Counted from the stretch's first letter, positions 36,986 through 47,289 are shown. The stretch is DNA of 64,000 nucleotides from Lentzea nigeriaca (GCF_016907955.1 NZ_JAFBCX010000008.1:248001-312000), one strand, 5' to 3'. The notes: generated by a model not told the origin, from the letters alone. Numbers and translations are program-made.

Positions 36986-38328
36986 GCGGCGGCAGCGATC
37001 TCCCTGACCGCCTCGCGCAGGCGGTCAGGCGTGAGCGCCGCATATCCGAGCACGAGGCCCGGCCACATCGGCGTGCGCGTGTACTGCGCCAACGCCCACA
37101 CGTGCACGCCACGTTCCGCGAGCCTGCTCTTCAACGCGAGGTCGTCCGTCCCGTCCGGCATGCGCAACACGACGTGCAACCCGGCCGCGACGCCGATGGA
37201 CTGCCACTCGGGCAGATGCTCGGCAACGGCTTCCAACAACGCGTCGCGCCGCTTCCGGTAGAGCGCGCGCGTGCGGCGCAGATGCCGGTCATAGCCGCCC
37301 GTCCGCAACAGGTGCGCGAACGCCGCCTGCGGGATCGTCGCGGTGCCCATGTCGTTGTACTTCTTGCGGTCCACGATGCCCTCGCGCAGCCGCTCCGGCA
37401 CCACCAGCCACCCGAGGCGCAACGCTGGCGCCAGCACCTTGCTGGTCGTCCCCTGGTACACGACGTGGTCGGGCGCCAGCGCCTGCAGCGCACCGAGCGC
37501 GGGCCGGTCGTACCGGTGCTCCGCGTCGTAGTCGTCCTCGATGATCAACCCGTCCCGCTCACGCGCCCAGTCCACGAGCGCCCTCCGCCGTTCCGGGTGC
37601 AGCACAACGCCCAACGGGAACTGGTGCGCCGCGGTGACCAGCACCGCCTTGCAGTCCGTTTTGGACAGAAGGTCGACTCGGATTCCCTTGTCGTCCACCG
37701 GAATCGGCACGGTGTCGAGCCCGTGTGATCGCAACAGGTCCTCGCCGCCGAAGTGACTCGGCTCCTCGATCGCAATGCTGCCGTTCAGCAACCTGGCGGT
37801 GAGCTGCAACCCGTCCGCGGCGCCGTTCGTGATCACCGCGTCCCGCGCGACCACCGCCCTCACCCGCGCCAGGTAGTCGACGATCTCCTTGCGCAGCCCC
37901 ACGAATCCGGCCGGGTCGGGGTAGGCGAGGTCGTCGTCGGGCAGGTCGGCAAGCGCTGCCCGGTGCGCCGCAACCCATTCCGCACGCGGAAAAGCGCCCA
38001 ACGCCGGCAACCCTGGCCGCAGGTTGAACCGCCACCGCTGCGGCGGCTCCGGCACACCGCACGCCCCGGCCGGGCCGAGGCTCGCGACCGTCGTCCCCGA
38101 CCCGCGCCGGGTGGTGAGATACCCCTCCGCCACCAGCTGCGTGTAGGCCGACGTGACGGTCCCTCGCGCCACGCCGAGCTGCGCCGCCAGGTCCCTGCTC
38201 GACGGCAGGCGCGTGCCCGGCGCCAGCCGCCCGTCGCGGATCGCCCTGCGCAGCTCGACCTCCACGCCGCGTCGCCGCTGATGCCCCGGCAACAGCAGCT
38301 CACGGAAAGTGGACCAGTTCTCAACCAT
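36982..38328 (-). CDS. MocR/PdxR-type regulator (GntR HTH + aminotransferase domain)
   Basis: 448 residues. N-terminal GntR winged helix (LPSSRDLAAQLGVARGTVTS, about 43-62) and a class I aminotransferase-like domain with the PLP lysine in YQGTTSKVLAPALRLGW (about 287-303) and IIEDDYDAEHRYD. MocR regulators sense PLP or amino compounds and often activate a divergent gene; here that is a DMT transporter 47 bp away. ATG 38328 has TAAGCT 8 nt upstream. Direct repeats in the promoter region are likely its binding sites. Confidence 0.88.
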   Translation of the reverse strand: MVENWSTFRELLLPGHQRRRGVEVELRRAIRDGRLAPGTRLPSSRDLAAQLGVARGTVTSAYTQLVAEGYLTTRRGSGTTVASLGPAGACGVPEPPQRWRFNLRPGLPALGAFPRAEWVAAHRAALADLPDDDLAYPDPAGFVGLRKEIVDYLARVRAVVARDAVITNGAADGLQLTARLLNGSIAIEEPSHFGGEDLLRSHGLDTVPIPVDDKGIRVDLLSKTDCKAVLVTAAHQFPLGVVLHPERRRALVDWARERDGLIIEDDYDAEHRYDRPALGALQALAPDHVVYQGTTSKVLAPALRLGWLVVPERLREGIVDRKKYNDMGTATIPQAAFAHLLRTGGYDRHLRRTRALYRKRRDALLEAVAEHLPEWQSIGVAAGLHVVLRMPDGTDDLALKSRLAERGVHVWALAQYTRTPMWPGLVLGYAALTPDRLREAVREIAAAA

Positions 38329-38357
38329 TGAAGTGGAGCTTAAACCTGGACCAGTTC
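38310..38357. promoter_or_regulatory. Direct-repeat operator of the MocR regulator
   Basis: TGGACCAGTTC at 38310-38320 (inside the first codons of the regulator) and 38347-38357 (just upstream of its -10 box), 37 bp apart. MocR proteins such as GabR bind two widely spaced direct repeats. Confidence 0.55.
38337..38342 (-). promoter_or_regulatory. -10 box for leaderless mocR-type gene
   Basis: TAAGCT on the minus strand, 8 nt before ATG 38328. Confidence 0.4.
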
Positions 38358-38375
38358 GCCGTGAAGCTGAACGGC

Positions 38376-39278
38376 ATGAAACTCGGGGTGGCCGCGGGAG
38401 CGACAGCGGCATCGATCGTCGGCGCGTCAGTGCCCATCACCGGCATGCTCGAGGGCTATCCGGTCCTGACCGGCCAGGCCATGCGCTACCTGTTGGGTGC
38501 GGCCGTGCTGCTGCTGGTCGCCCGTCGGCTGCCCATGCCGTCGTGGCGCGACATCCCTCCGTTGCTGGGCGTGGTCGCGTCGGGAATGCTCGGCTTCAAC
38601 GCCCTGCTCATCGCCGCGCAGCAGTACGCCGAACCGGGCTTCGTCGCCGCCGTGATGGGCGGTTCCCCGATCGCTTTGGCGCTGCTGTCCCGCCAACGAA
38701 CGACATCCGCCGTTGTCGGCGCAGTGGTGGTAGCGGCGGGCATCGTGCTGTTGTCCGGTGGCGGCTCGTGGCACGGTCCTGGGCTCGTGCTCGCGCTGTT
38801 GACGATGGTCGGCGAGGTCTGCTTCACCCTGTTCGCCGTCGGGGTGGTGCGGCGACTCGGCGTGCTGGGCGTGGCGACCTGGACGTGCCTGCTGGCGGCG
38901 GTGATCGGCGCGGTTCTCGGCACGTTCGTCGGTGGCTGGCAGGTGCCGGACACCCGGCAGACCTTCGCGCTCGTGCTGCTCGCGGTGGTGGTGACCGCGT
39001 TGGCTTTCGGGCTCTGGTATTTCGCCGTGAGCCGGTTGGGCTCTGACCGCGCTGGTGTGCTCATCGGCCTGATGCCTGTGTCCGGCCTTGTGACTTCCGT
39101 GTTGTTGGGTGCGCAGGAGTTCACGTTGATTTCCGCCGTCGGGGCCGCCACCGTCGCACTCGGGTGCGCCATCGGGCTCCGCACGGGTGCCCACCACACA
39201 CACGACGCGGGCCGGATTCCCCCAAATTCAACAATAGCGAGCGGGTCTGACACTCAGGCGGAAGTTGTTGCACCGTAG
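38376..39278 (+). CDS. EamA/DMT family transporter
   Basis: 300 residues, ten predicted transmembrane helices in two EamA halves (GQAMRYLLGAAVLLLVAR; LGSDRAGVLIGLMPVSGLVT near the second-half signature), with a polar C-terminal tail. Likely a metabolite or amino-acid exporter. Divergent from and probably controlled by the MocR regulator. ATG 38376 (MKLGVAAGATAASIVG) begins helix 1; upstream in-frame starts would add a polar extension. Confidence 0.87.
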   Translation: MKLGVAAGATAASIVGASVPITGMLEGYPVLTGQAMRYLLGAAVLLLVARRLPMPSWRDIPPLLGVVASGMLGFNALLIAAQQYAEPGFVAAVMGGSPIALALLSRQRTTSAVVGAVVVAAGIVLLSGGGSWHGPGLVLALLTMVGEVCFTLFAVGVVRRLGVLGVATWTCLLAAVIGAVLGTFVGGWQVPDTRQTFALVLLAVVVTALAFGLWYFAVSRLGSDRAGVLIGLMPVSGLVTSVLLGAQEFTLISAVGAATVALGCAIGLRTGAHHTHDAGRIPPNSTIASGSDTQAEVVAP

Positions 39279-39432
39279 AGGTTTCCAGGTCCGACGGCAG
39301 GGCTCCACCGAGTGGCTCGCGGCCTACAACGGCAGCGGCGGTCGGGTCGGGGCGACGCAGAGCCGACAGCGGTAGTCGGGCCGGGCGCGACCGGTTCGGT
39401 GTCGAGAACCTGCCTGGCGTGACAGGCAGAGC

Positions 39433-40236
39433 TCACGAGGCGACCTTCGCGAGCCACGACGCCGCCTCGTCGGGCGGAAGCTCCCGCGTCACGTCGACCA
39501 TCGGCGTCATCATCGGGTACAGGCGGCCCGCGTTCCACGAGCGCTGGTAGCGCGGCGGGCTGAGCACGATCACGCGCCGGTCGTCCAGCAACGGGATGTC
39601 GGACGGGCGGCCCTCGTTCCAGATCGTCTCGCCGAACGCGTCGGAAAGCTCGAACTGGCCTTGGATTCCGCCTGCGGGCTCCAGGTCAGGGCCGACGGAC
39701 GCCGCTTCCACCCAGGAGAGCGAAGGCGGCTCGCCGGGGATGTGCAAGGGGATCAGGCGGTAGGCGAGCAACGTATGGAGCTGGAAGTTGTCGCCGATGC
39801 CGCCGATCGTCACCTCGAAACCCTTGCCGCTCAACGGGTGCAGCACCAGCAGCTGCTCCAGGTCCAGCACCTGCAGCAGGCCGGAGAGCCACGAGTCGGC
39901 TGGCACCGCGGCCAGCAGGCGGTCGCGGTGCGGCAACGCGAGGCGGACGTCCTCGTCCTGCAGCGGGAGCAGCAGGGCGGGCTGCCACTCGTCGAACTCC
40001 CCGCGCGAGATCGCGCCGAGCACCCGCAGCACGAGTGTTTCCAGGGCGGGTGAGGCACCGGTGAGGTAGAGCAGGTTGCCGAGCAGCCGGTTGACCGCAG
40101 GGTCAGAAGACGACGACAGGACCAGGGCCGCCGCCGACAGTTCGTCGGGCGAGCGGCCCTGGGCCTGATCCACGAACGTCTCGAACGCACCGGGCTCCGC
40201 GCGGACAACGGACTCGGCGATCGACGTCAGCTCCAC
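39433..40236 (-). CDS. Hypothetical protein
   Basis: 267 residues, not recognised. Mostly helical N-terminus (LTSIAESVVRAEPGAFETFV; repeated LLxLL-type leucine motifs such as VLRVLGAISRGEFDEW), then a beta-rich C-terminal half with Trp and Pro-rich turns (LSPPRYQRSWNAGRLYPMM). No signal peptide. GTG 40236 has TAACCT 7 nt upstream. The next gene upstream ends only 10 bp before this start, so both could be co-transcribed. The 154 bp after it (39279-39432) shows nothing clear. Confidence 0.6.
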   Translation of the reverse strand: MELTSIAESVVRAEPGAFETFVDQAQGRSPDELSAAALVLSSSSDPAVNRLLGNLLYLTGASPALETLVLRVLGAISRGEFDEWQPALLLPLQDEDVRLALPHRDRLLAAVPADSWLSGLLQVLDLEQLLVLHPLSGKGFEVTIGGIGDNFQLHTLLAYRLIPLHIPGEPPSLSWVEAASVGPDLEPAGGIQGQFELSDAFGETIWNEGRPSDIPLLDDRRVIVLSPPRYQRSWNAGRLYPMMTPMVDVTRELPPDEAASWLAKVAS

Positions 40237-40243
40237 GCCGCGC

Positions 40244-40249
40244 AGGTTA
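40244..40249 (-). promoter_or_regulatory. -10 box near start of hypothetical gene
   Basis: TAACCT on the minus strand, 7 nt before GTG 40236; overlaps the stop region of the upstream gene. Confidence 0.4.
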
Positions 40250-40801
40250 TGACAGATCCGGGCCCTGCGAACGGAGATCGTCCACCTTCGACATCGCATC
40301 GCGCAGCTCGCCGAGCCACGCGTCGGCGTGCTCGCCCACCAGGCGGACGGCCCACGCCAGGGCGTCCGCGCGGGAACGGGCCACGCCCGCGGCGACGAGC
40401 GTGTCGAGCACCTGGCGTTCCGGCTGGCGCAGGCGCGTCATCACCGGCACGGCCAGGTGCGTGAAGAGTTCGCGCGTGCCGCCGAGCGAAGCACCCCAGG
40501 CGACCTTGCGGCCGTAGCGGTGTTCGGCCTGGCGCGCGATCTCGATGCGTTCGGAGCGGGTTTCCTCACGCCACCGGGAGATGCGGCCCGACTCGGCCGC
40601 GGCGCGGGAGGCGTCGTCGAACTCGCCTTCCAGGTCAGGCAGCGTGCCGACGACCGTGATCTCCTCGCGGTCGACGATCACCTCGGGCGCTCCGGTGAAC
40701 CAGCCGTCGGGCAGCCTGCCCGCGAACCACGCCGCCGCGTCGTCGGCCGACGGCAGGTCAGCCTGTTGCCAGCCGCCTCGCCCTCGCCATCCACGTCCCA
40801 T
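40247..40801 (-). CDS. Hypothetical protein with ribbon-helix-helix-like C-terminus
   Basis: 184 residues. The N-terminal 120 residues are unassigned (EVIVDREEITVVGTLPDLEG is a beta hairpin; then an Arg/Glu helix). The C-terminus, RQPERQVLDTLVAAGVARSR followed by ADALAWAVRLV, resembles a ribbon-helix-helix DNA-binding unit, followed by an amphipathic helix ending KVDDLRSQGPDLS. ATG 40801 has AGAGG 8 nt upstream. A concentric palindrome begins 12 nt upstream of the start and could be its operator. Regulatory function is inferred. Confidence 0.6.
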   Translation of the reverse strand: MGRGWRGRGGWQQADLPSADDAAAWFAGRLPDGWFTGAPEVIVDREEITVVGTLPDLEGEFDDASRAAAESGRISRWREETRSERIEIARQAEHRYGRKVAWGASLGGTRELFTHLAVPVMTRLRQPERQVLDTLVAAGVARSRADALAWAVRLVGEHADAWLGELRDAMSKVDDLRSQGPDLS

Positions 40802-40812
40802 CTCAACCACCT

Positions 40813-40857
40813 CTGATTACATGATTACGTCATTACTGACGTTACGCCTGTAATCAG
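40813..40857. promoter_or_regulatory. Concentric palindromes upstream of the RHH-like gene
   Basis: Outer CTGATTACA (40813-40821) / TGTAATCAG (40849-40857) and inner ACGTCA-TTAC-TGACGT (40827-40842) share a centre near 40835. AT-rich for this genome. The outer right arm covers the yyaL stop codon, so it might also form a terminator. Confidence 0.55.
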
Positions 40858-42827
40858 CGAGCAGTGTTCGCCGTCAGCGAAGTGACCAGCGCATCCACGG
40901 TCACGACAGGCCTGTCGCACACGTAGCCGCGGCACACGTAGGCAGCAGGGGCCTCGTCGACCAGCGGGCGGTCCTCCAGCAACGGCACGGAGCCCGGCTC
41001 ACCGGCCACGACGACGCCACCGCCCGGCACGTGCGCGACGGCCGCCGCCCACAGCTCCGCGCGGCGGGCATCGTCGACACCGACCACCGCCACCTGCAGC
41101 GGACCGGCGACCAGCGCCTCGGCGACGGTCAGCCAGTGGCCGGCGAAGCGGGGCGCCCGCGCGGCGAGCAGACCAGCGCGCGTCACGGCCTCCGTGGCAG
41201 CCGTCAGATACCGCGAGGACTGAGCGCCGGTCAGCAAAGACGCCGTGACCAGCGCCGAGGCCAGCGAAGACGCACCACAGGGCGACGCGTTGTCGGTTGA
41301 GTCGGCGGGACGGCGAACCAAAGACTCAGCGTCGTCAGCGGTGTCGTAGTAGGCGCCGGGAGAGTCCGGCACGGCGAAACGGGACAGCGCGGTGTCCAGT
41401 AGTCCGCACGCCAGGTCGAGCCACCGGATCGAGCCCGTGACCTGGTGCAACGCCAGCAGGCCGTCGGCGACGCAGCCGTAGTCCTCCAGCAGGCCGAACG
41501 ACGGCCCGGCGGCCCCGTCGCGCGAGGTCCGCAGCAGCCTGCCCTCGACAAGGTGCACCGACGCCAGCAGCGACGCGGCTCCCGACGCCGCCACGATCCA
41601 CGACGGCTCACCGAAGAACGCGCCCGCCTCGGCCAGCGCGGCGATCGCCAGGCCGTTCCACGCCGCGACCACCTTGTCGTCACGGCCGGGCTGCGGACGC
41701 GCGGCACGGACGGCCAGCAGCGAGGCCCGCACGTCCTCCCCCGGCTCCGACACGAACCGCAGCGTCGACTTGCCGTCCTCGAAGTTCGGCTCCTCGGTCA
41801 CTCCGAAAGCAGCCGCCGCATCCCCGAGCTCCTCGAACGACCACACGTAGGTCAGGCCCTCGACGCCCTGAGTGTCGGCGTCCAGCGAAGCCGCGAAGCC
41901 ACCCTCGGCGGTGCGCAGATCCCGCAGCAGGAACGAAGCCGTGTCCCGCGCGACGCGCGTGTAGCGCTCGGAACCGGTGACCCGCGCCAGGTGCGTGTAG
42001 AAGCGGAGCAGCAAAGCGTTGTCGTACAACATCTTCTCGAAGTGCGGCACGATCCACGACGCGTCGACGCTGTAGCGCGCGAACCCGCCGCCGAGCTGGT
42101 CGTACATGCCGCCGTTCGCCATCGCGTCGGCCGTCGCGGTCGCCATCGAGATCGCCTCGACCGAACCTGTGCGTTCGTAGTGCCGCAACAGGAACTCGAC
42201 GACCATCGAAGGCGGGAACTTCGGCGCGCCACCGAACCCGCCGTTGCGCCGGTCGAACTCGCCCAGCAGCGACACGACCGCTCCCGCCAGCACATTCGCG
42301 TCCACAGTAGACGGAGGAAGTGGCGCCGTGTTGCGCGAGATCTCCTCCACGACAACGGAAGCCGATTCCAGGACCTCGTCCGGACGCGAGGTCCAGGCAG
42401 CGGAAACAGCCTCGACGAGCTGGGTGAACGACGGCATGCCGGCACGCGGTGACGGCGGGTAGTAGGTGCCCGCGTGGAACGGCCGCGCGTCCGGCGTCAG
42501 GAACACCGTCATCGGCCACCCGCCGTGCCCGGTCATGGCCTGCGTGACCTCCATGTACACGGCGTCGACGTCCGGACGTTCCTCGCGGTCCACCTTCACG
42601 GACACGAAATGTTCGTTCAGGAACGCCGCAACAGCCTCATCCTCGAACGACTCGTGTGCCATCACGTGACACCAGTGGCAGGCCGCGTAACCGACGGACA
42701 GCAGCACCGGGACGTTCCGCCGGCGCGCCTCCTCGAACGCCTCCTCACACCACGGCCACCAATCGACCGGGTTCTCGGCGTGCTGCAGCAGGTAGGGGCT
42801 GGTCGCGTCGGCGAGCCGGTTCTTCAT
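40854..42827 (-). CDS. yyaL: Thioredoxin-domain protein YyaL (DUF255)
   Basis: 657 residues. N-terminal thioredoxin-like DUF255 domain with [18 protein letters not shown] (CxxC about 49-52) and [14 protein letters not shown], then an (alpha/alpha)6 barrel like N-acylglucosamine epimerases. Equivalent of Rv1084. ATG 42827 begins the conserved [26 protein letters not shown] ends 7 nt before it. Divergent from the RNA-repair operon across 55 bp. Function remains poorly defined. Confidence 0.9.
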   Translation of the reverse strand: MKNRLADATSPYLLQHAENPVDWWPWCEEAFEEARRRNVPVLLSVGYAACHWCHVMAHESFEDEAVAAFLNEHFVSVKVDREERPDVDAVYMEVTQAMTGHGGWPMTVFLTPDARPFHAGTYYPPSPRAGMPSFTQLVEAVSAAWTSRPDEVLESASVVVEEISRNTAPLPPSTVDANVLAGAVVSLLGEFDRRNGGFGGAPKFPPSMVVEFLLRHYERTGSVEAISMATATADAMANGGMYDQLGGGFARYSVDASWIVPHFEKMLYDNALLLRFYTHLARVTGSERYTRVARDTASFLLRDLRTAEGGFAASLDADTQGVEGLTYVWSFEELGDAAAAFGVTEEPNFEDGKSTLRFVSEPGEDVRASLLAVRAARPQPGRDDKVVAAWNGLAIAALAEAGAFFGEPSWIVAASGAASLLASVHLVEGRLLRTSRDGAAGPSFGLLEDYGCVADGLLALHQVTGSIRWLDLACGLLDTALSRFAVPDSPGAYYDTADDAESLVRRPADSTDNASPCGASSLASALVTASLLTGAQSSRYLTAATEAVTRAGLLAARAPRFAGHWLTVAEALVAGPLQVAVVGVDDARRAELWAAAVAHVPGGGVVVAGEPGSVPLLEDRPLVDEAPAAYVCRGYVCDRPVVTVDALVTSLTANTAR

Positions 42828-42834
42828 GCAATCC

Positions 42835-42840
42835 ACACTA
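42835..42840 (-). promoter_or_regulatory. -10 box for leaderless yyaL
   Basis: TAGTGT on the minus strand, 7 nt before ATG 42827. Confidence 0.5.
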
Positions 42841-42882
42841 AATGAGCAGCGTGGAGACCGACTCTCGATCAGACTCGACCTC

Positions 42883-44220
42883 GTGTTGCTCACCATGACC
42901 ACGACCCACCAGCCGGCGACCGACCTCGGTCACCTGCTGCACAAGCACCCGGACCGGGCTCAGTCCTTCACGACGAGCTCGGGCGTCGCGCACGTCTTCT
43001 ACCCGAAGGCGACGAACGAGGAGTGCACGGTCGCCCTCCTGCTCGAGGTCGACCCCATCGCGCTGGTGCGAGGTCCCGGCAGCACGCTCACCCAGTACGT
43101 CAACGACCGCCCTTACGCAGCCGGGTCGTTGCTCACGGTCGCGCTCGGTAGCGTGTTCCGCACCGCGATGAACGGCCGCAGCGAGAGCTACCCCGAACTC
43201 GCGCAGACCCCGATTCCGCTGGTCATCCGTATTCCCGCGCTGCCGCACCGGCTCGCGGACCGGCTGTTCGCGCCGCTCGGCTGGGAAGTAGCGATCACCG
43301 AACACGGTGACTCGCGCTACGGCGATGTCACGCTCACCGGCACCGTGAAGCTCAGCGACGCCCTGAAGCACCTCTACGTGCTGCTGCCCGTGCTCGACGG
43401 CGGCAAGCACTACTGGGTCGCGGCAGACGAGGTCGACAAGCTGCTCAAGGCCGGTGACGGCTGGCTCGCGAGCCACCCCGACAAGGAGCTGATCACCACC
43501 AGGTACCTGGCGCGCAAGCGACCGTTGATCACCTCTGCCCTGGAACGTCTCGCCGACGTCGACGAGGTCGAGCCGGAAGAGATCGACAACGCGCTGGCCG
43601 AACCGAAGATCTCCCTTGCCGCACAGCGCAAGGAGGCTGTGATCACGGCGCTGAAGGAGGCGCGTGCCAAGCGTGTGCTCGACCTCGGCTGTGGTGGCGG
43701 CGCGCTGCTGCGCGAACTCGTGAAGGAGCCGGAGTTCACCGAGATCCACGGTGTCGACGTGTCCGCGAAGGCGTTGCAGGAGGCCGCGCGCAAGCTGCGG
43801 CTCGACCGCATGCCGGACCGCGTTCGCGAGCGGATCACGGTGCGGCAGTCGGCTTTGACGTACGCGGACACCGCGCTCGCCGGGTACGACGCGGCGGTGC
43901 TGATGGAGGTCGTCGAGCACGTCGACCCGTCGCGCCTGCCCGCGTTGGAGCACTCGGTCTTCACCGTCGCACGACCGGCGACCGTGCTGGTGACGACGCC
44001 GAACGTCGAGTACAACGCGCTGTTCGACACGTTGCCGGAAGGGCAGCTGCGCCACTCCGACCACCGTTTCGAGTGGACACGCGCGGAGTTCGCGGCGTGG
44101 GCGGACGGCGTTGCGACGCGACGCGGCTACCGCGTGCGCTATGTGGGAATCGGGCCGGAGGACGCCGAACGGGGCGCGCCGACCCAGATGGCAGTGTTCA
44201 GCTTGGGGGAAGACGACTGA
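42883..44220 (+). CDS. hen1: 3'-terminal RNA ribose 2'-O-methyltransferase Hen1
   Basis: Bacterial Hen1 methylates the 2'-OH at the 3' end of cleaved RNA before ligation, so the repaired RNA resists the same ribotoxin. 445 residues. The N-terminal bacterial-specific domain ([20 protein letters not shown]) activates Pnkp. The C-terminal methyltransferase has the SAM motif [14 protein letters not shown] (about 267-280) and metal-binding [19 protein letters not shown] (the E, EH and H ligands). GTG 42883 gives the usual LLT-TTHxPATDL N-terminus; ATG 42895 is an alternative. First gene of a four-gene coupled operon; its TGA overlaps the pnkp ATG (ATGATG-type junction at 44218-44222). Confidence 0.93.
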   Translation: MLLTMTTTHQPATDLGHLLHKHPDRAQSFTTSSGVAHVFYPKATNEECTVALLLEVDPIALVRGPGSTLTQYVNDRPYAAGSLLTVALGSVFRTAMNGRSESYPELAQTPIPLVIRIPALPHRLADRLFAPLGWEVAITEHGDSRYGDVTLTGTVKLSDALKHLYVLLPVLDGGKHYWVAADEVDKLLKAGDGWLASHPDKELITTRYLARKRPLITSALERLADVDEVEPEEIDNALAEPKISLAAQRKEAVITALKEARAKRVLDLGCGGGALLRELVKEPEFTEIHGVDVSAKALQEAARKLRLDRMPDRVRERITVRQSALTYADTALAGYDAAVLMEVVEHVDPSRLPALEHSVFTVARPATVLVTTPNVEYNALFDTLPEGQLRHSDHRFEWTRAEFAAWADGVATRRGYRVRYVGIGPEDAERGAPTQMAVFSLGEDD

Positions 44221-46678
44221 TGGAACTGAAGATTCCCGACCTGTGTCTGGTGGTGCTGATCGGCGCCTCCGGTTCCGGCAAGTCGACCTTCGCGCGCAGG
44301 CACTTCCTCCCCACGCAGGTGCTGTCGAGCGACTACTTCCGCGGGCTCGTCTCCGACGACGAGAACGACCAGTCGGCGTCCGGGGCGGCGTTCGACGTGC
44401 TGCACCACGTCGCGTCGAAGCGACTCGAAGCCGGCAAGGTCACCGTCATCGACGCCACCAACGTGCAGGCTCCTGACCGCGCCAGGCTGGTCGAGGTCGC
44501 GAAGAAGGCCAACGTGCTGCCGGTCGCGATCGTGCTCGACACGCCGACCGACGTGTGTCTCAAGCGCAACGCACAGCGCCCCGACCGCGACTTCGGCGCG
44601 CACGTCGTGAAGCGGCACCGGGCGGCGTTGCAGCGGTCGTTGAAGTACCTCGGCAAGGAGGGCTTCAAGCGCGTCCACGTGCTGCGCTCCGAGTCCGAAG
44701 TGGACAGCGCAGTGATCGTGTACGAGAAGCTGCTCAACGACCTGCGGCACGAGACCGGGCCGTTCGACGTGATCGGTGACGTGCACGGCTGCCGCGCGGA
44801 GCTGGAGGAGCTGCTCGTCGAGCTGGGTTACGAGCTGGTGCGGGACGACGAAAGCCGTGCGGTCGACGCGGTTCCGCCGGGCGAGCGCAAGGCCGTCTTC
44901 GTCGGTGACCTTGTGGACCGCGGACCGGACACGCCCGGTGTGCTGCGGCTCGTGATGGGCATGGTGGCGAACGGCCACGCCCTCAGCGTGCGCGGAAACC
45001 ACGAGGAGAAGCTCGTGCGGGCGTTGCGCGGCCACAAGGTGACGGTGCGGCACGGGCTGGAGAAGTCCCTGGAGCAGCTCGCCCACGAGCCGGAGGAGTT
45101 CCGCCGCGCTGTCACGAAGTTCTGCGACGGCCTGATCGCGCACTACGTCCTCGACGGCGGGAACCTCGTCGTGGCGCACGCCGGTCTGCCCGAGCGCTAC
45201 CACGGCCGTGCGTCAGCGAAGGTGCGCAGCTTCGCGTTGTACGGCGACACGACCGGTGAGGTCGACGAGTACGGGCTGCCGGTGCGCCTGCCGTGGGCGA
45301 ACGACTACCGCGGTTCCGCGACGGTGCTGTACGGGCACGTCCTGGTGCCCGAGGCCGAGTGGATCAACAACACGATGTGCCTGGAGACGGGTGTGGTGTT
45401 CGGCGGCAAGCTGACCGCGTTGCGCTACCCGGAGAAGGAGCTCGTCTCCGTCAAGGCCCACCAGGTCTGGTACGCGAACGAGCGCCCGCTGACCAGCCTG
45501 GTCGTCCAGCGGGAGCCGGACGTGCTGGCGTTGAGCGACGTCACGGGCCTGCGCCGGATCGACACGTCGGTGATGGGCGCGGTGACGATCCGCGCCGAGC
45601 AGTCGGCGAGCGCGCTGGAGGTCATGAGCCGGTTCGCGATCGACCCGCACGACCTGCTGTACCTGCCGCCGACGATGGCTCCGACGGCGACCTCGCAGCG
45701 CGACGACGTGCTGGAGCACCCGACGGAGGCGTTCGCGGAGTACGCGGCCGCCGGTGTCTCGCAGGTGATCTGCGAGGAGAAGCACATGGGTTCTCGCGCG
45801 GTGTTGTTGGTGCGCAAGGAAGGCGGCGCGATCTACACGCGCACCGGCCGGGCGTTCTTCGACGGCGCGCTGGGTGACGAACTGCTCGATCGGGTGCGGG
45901 ACAGCGCGAAGCCGTTGTTCGACGAGTTCTCGACGGACTGGCTGCTGATCGACGCCGAGCTGATGCCGTGGAACGCCAAGGCTTCCGGGCTGATCCGCGA
46001 GCAGTACGCGGCGGTCGGGGCAGCGGCGGGCGGTGCGTTGCCCGTCGCGGTCGAAGCGCTCGAAACCGCGAAGGCACGTGGCGTCGACGTGACGGATCTG
46101 CTGGCGCGCACGGAAAGGCGATCGGCGAACGCTTCGGCCTACCGGGCGGCCTACGAGCGGTACTGCTGGCCCACCGAAGGTTTGGAGGGTGTGCGGATCG
46201 CGCCGTTCCAGCTGCTGGCGGCCGAGGGGCGGACGTTCCACGACCGTTCGCACCTGTGGCACCTGGAGACGCTGAGCCGGTTGGAAGGACCCTTGTTCCA
46301 ACAGACTCGGCACCTCGTGGTCGACACGGCGGATCCACCGCCGGCGTGCGCTGGTGGGAGGAGCTCACCGAGGCGGGCGGCGAGGGCATGGTCGTCAAGC
46401 CGCTCGCGAACCTGACGAGGAGGGCGCAGCCGGGCGTGAAGGTGCGCGGACGCGAGTACCTCCGGATCATCTACGGCCCCGACTACACCGAGCCGGCGAA
46501 CCTCGCACGACTGCGCAAGCGCGGTCTCGGCCGCAAGCGCGGGCTTGCCCTGCGTGAGTACGCCCTCGGCATCGAGGCGTTGGAACGCGTCGCGCGCGGC
46601 GAGCCGTTGTGGCGCGTGCACGAATGCGTTTTCGGTGTGCTGGCCCTCGAGTCGGAACCGGTGGACCCACGACTGTGA
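44220..46678 (+). CDS. pnkp: Polynucleotide kinase-phosphatase/ligase Pnkp, with an apparent frameshift
   Basis: End-healing and sealing enzyme of bacterial RNA repair. N-terminal kinase (Walker A IGASGSGKSTFA, about 14-25), central metallophosphatase (DVHGCRAE, GDLVDRGPDT, RGNHEEK, AHAGLPERYHG), C-terminal adenylyltransferase (lysine motif EEKHMGSRAVLL about 519). The frame from ATG 44220 stays open only to 46415. The correct C-terminus (GVRWWEELTEAGGEGMVVKP ... VDPRL) continues in the next frame to TGA 46678. One extra base near 46335, in GATCCACC, would restore an 819-residue protein (reading DTADPTAGVRWW). This is a real mutation, a sequencing error or a slip site. The TGA overlaps the next GTG. 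Confidence 0.88.
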
Positions 46679-47289
46679 TTCTTGAAGCGATCATCGGCTC
46701 GCACGCCTACGGGCTCGCGACCGAAGAGTCTGATGTGGACAGACGCGGCGTGTTCGTCGCGCCCACGGAGGCGTTCTGGCGCCTGGACAAACCCCCGACG
46801 TCGGTCGAGGGCCCCGAGCCGGAACGCCTCAGCTGGGAGGTCGAGCACTTCTGCAAGCTGGCACTGAAGTCCAACCCGACGGTGCTCGAGACGCTGGTGA
46901 GCCCGCTGGTCGAGGTCGTCACGCCGCTGGGAGAGGAGCTGCGGGCGCTGCTGCCCGCGTTCCTGTCCCGATACGCGGTGCGGGCGTACACGCGCGCGAC
47001 GGAGATGCAGCTGTCGCGCGCGGGCCGCAACCTCAAGCCGAAGCAGCTCATGCACGTCGTGCGGTTGCGGTTGCTCGGTCTGCACCTGGTGCGCAGTGGC
47101 GAACTCGACATCACCGCGGACCGCGCGCTCCTCAAGATCCGCACCGAGGAGCTGCCGTGGGAGGAGGCCGTGGCCTGGGCGCACCGGCTGGGCGACGAGC
47201 TCACCCACGCCGAAGGACCGCTGCCCGAGGAACCGGATCGGGCGCGGGTGGAGGATTGGCTGGTGTCGGTGCGCAGGAGGGCGTTGTGA
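46675..47289 (+). CDS. RlaP-type nucleotidyltransferase 1 (RNA-repair associated)
   Basis: 204 residues. DNA polymerase beta superfamily nucleotidyltransferase of the RlaP group that co-occurs with RNA-repair ligases. GSHAYGLATEESDVDRRGVF (about 9-28) carries the GS and DxD metal motif; WEVEHFCKLALKSNPTVLE holds the third acid. GTG 46675 overlaps the pnkp stop (GTGA), and its own stop overlaps the next GTG. Presumably adds or trims nucleotides at damaged RNA ends; no direct evidence. Shorter than its downstream paralogue by about 48 residues. Confidence 0.85.
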   Translation: MILEAIIGSHAYGLATEESDVDRRGVFVAPTEAFWRLDKPPTSVEGPEPERLSWEVEHFCKLALKSNPTVLETLVSPLVEVVTPLGEELRALLPAFLSRYAVRAYTRATEMQLSRAGRNLKPKQLMHVVRLRLLGLHLVRSGELDITADRALLKIRTEELPWEEAVAWAHRLGDELTHAEGPLPEEPDRARVEDWLVSVRRRAL

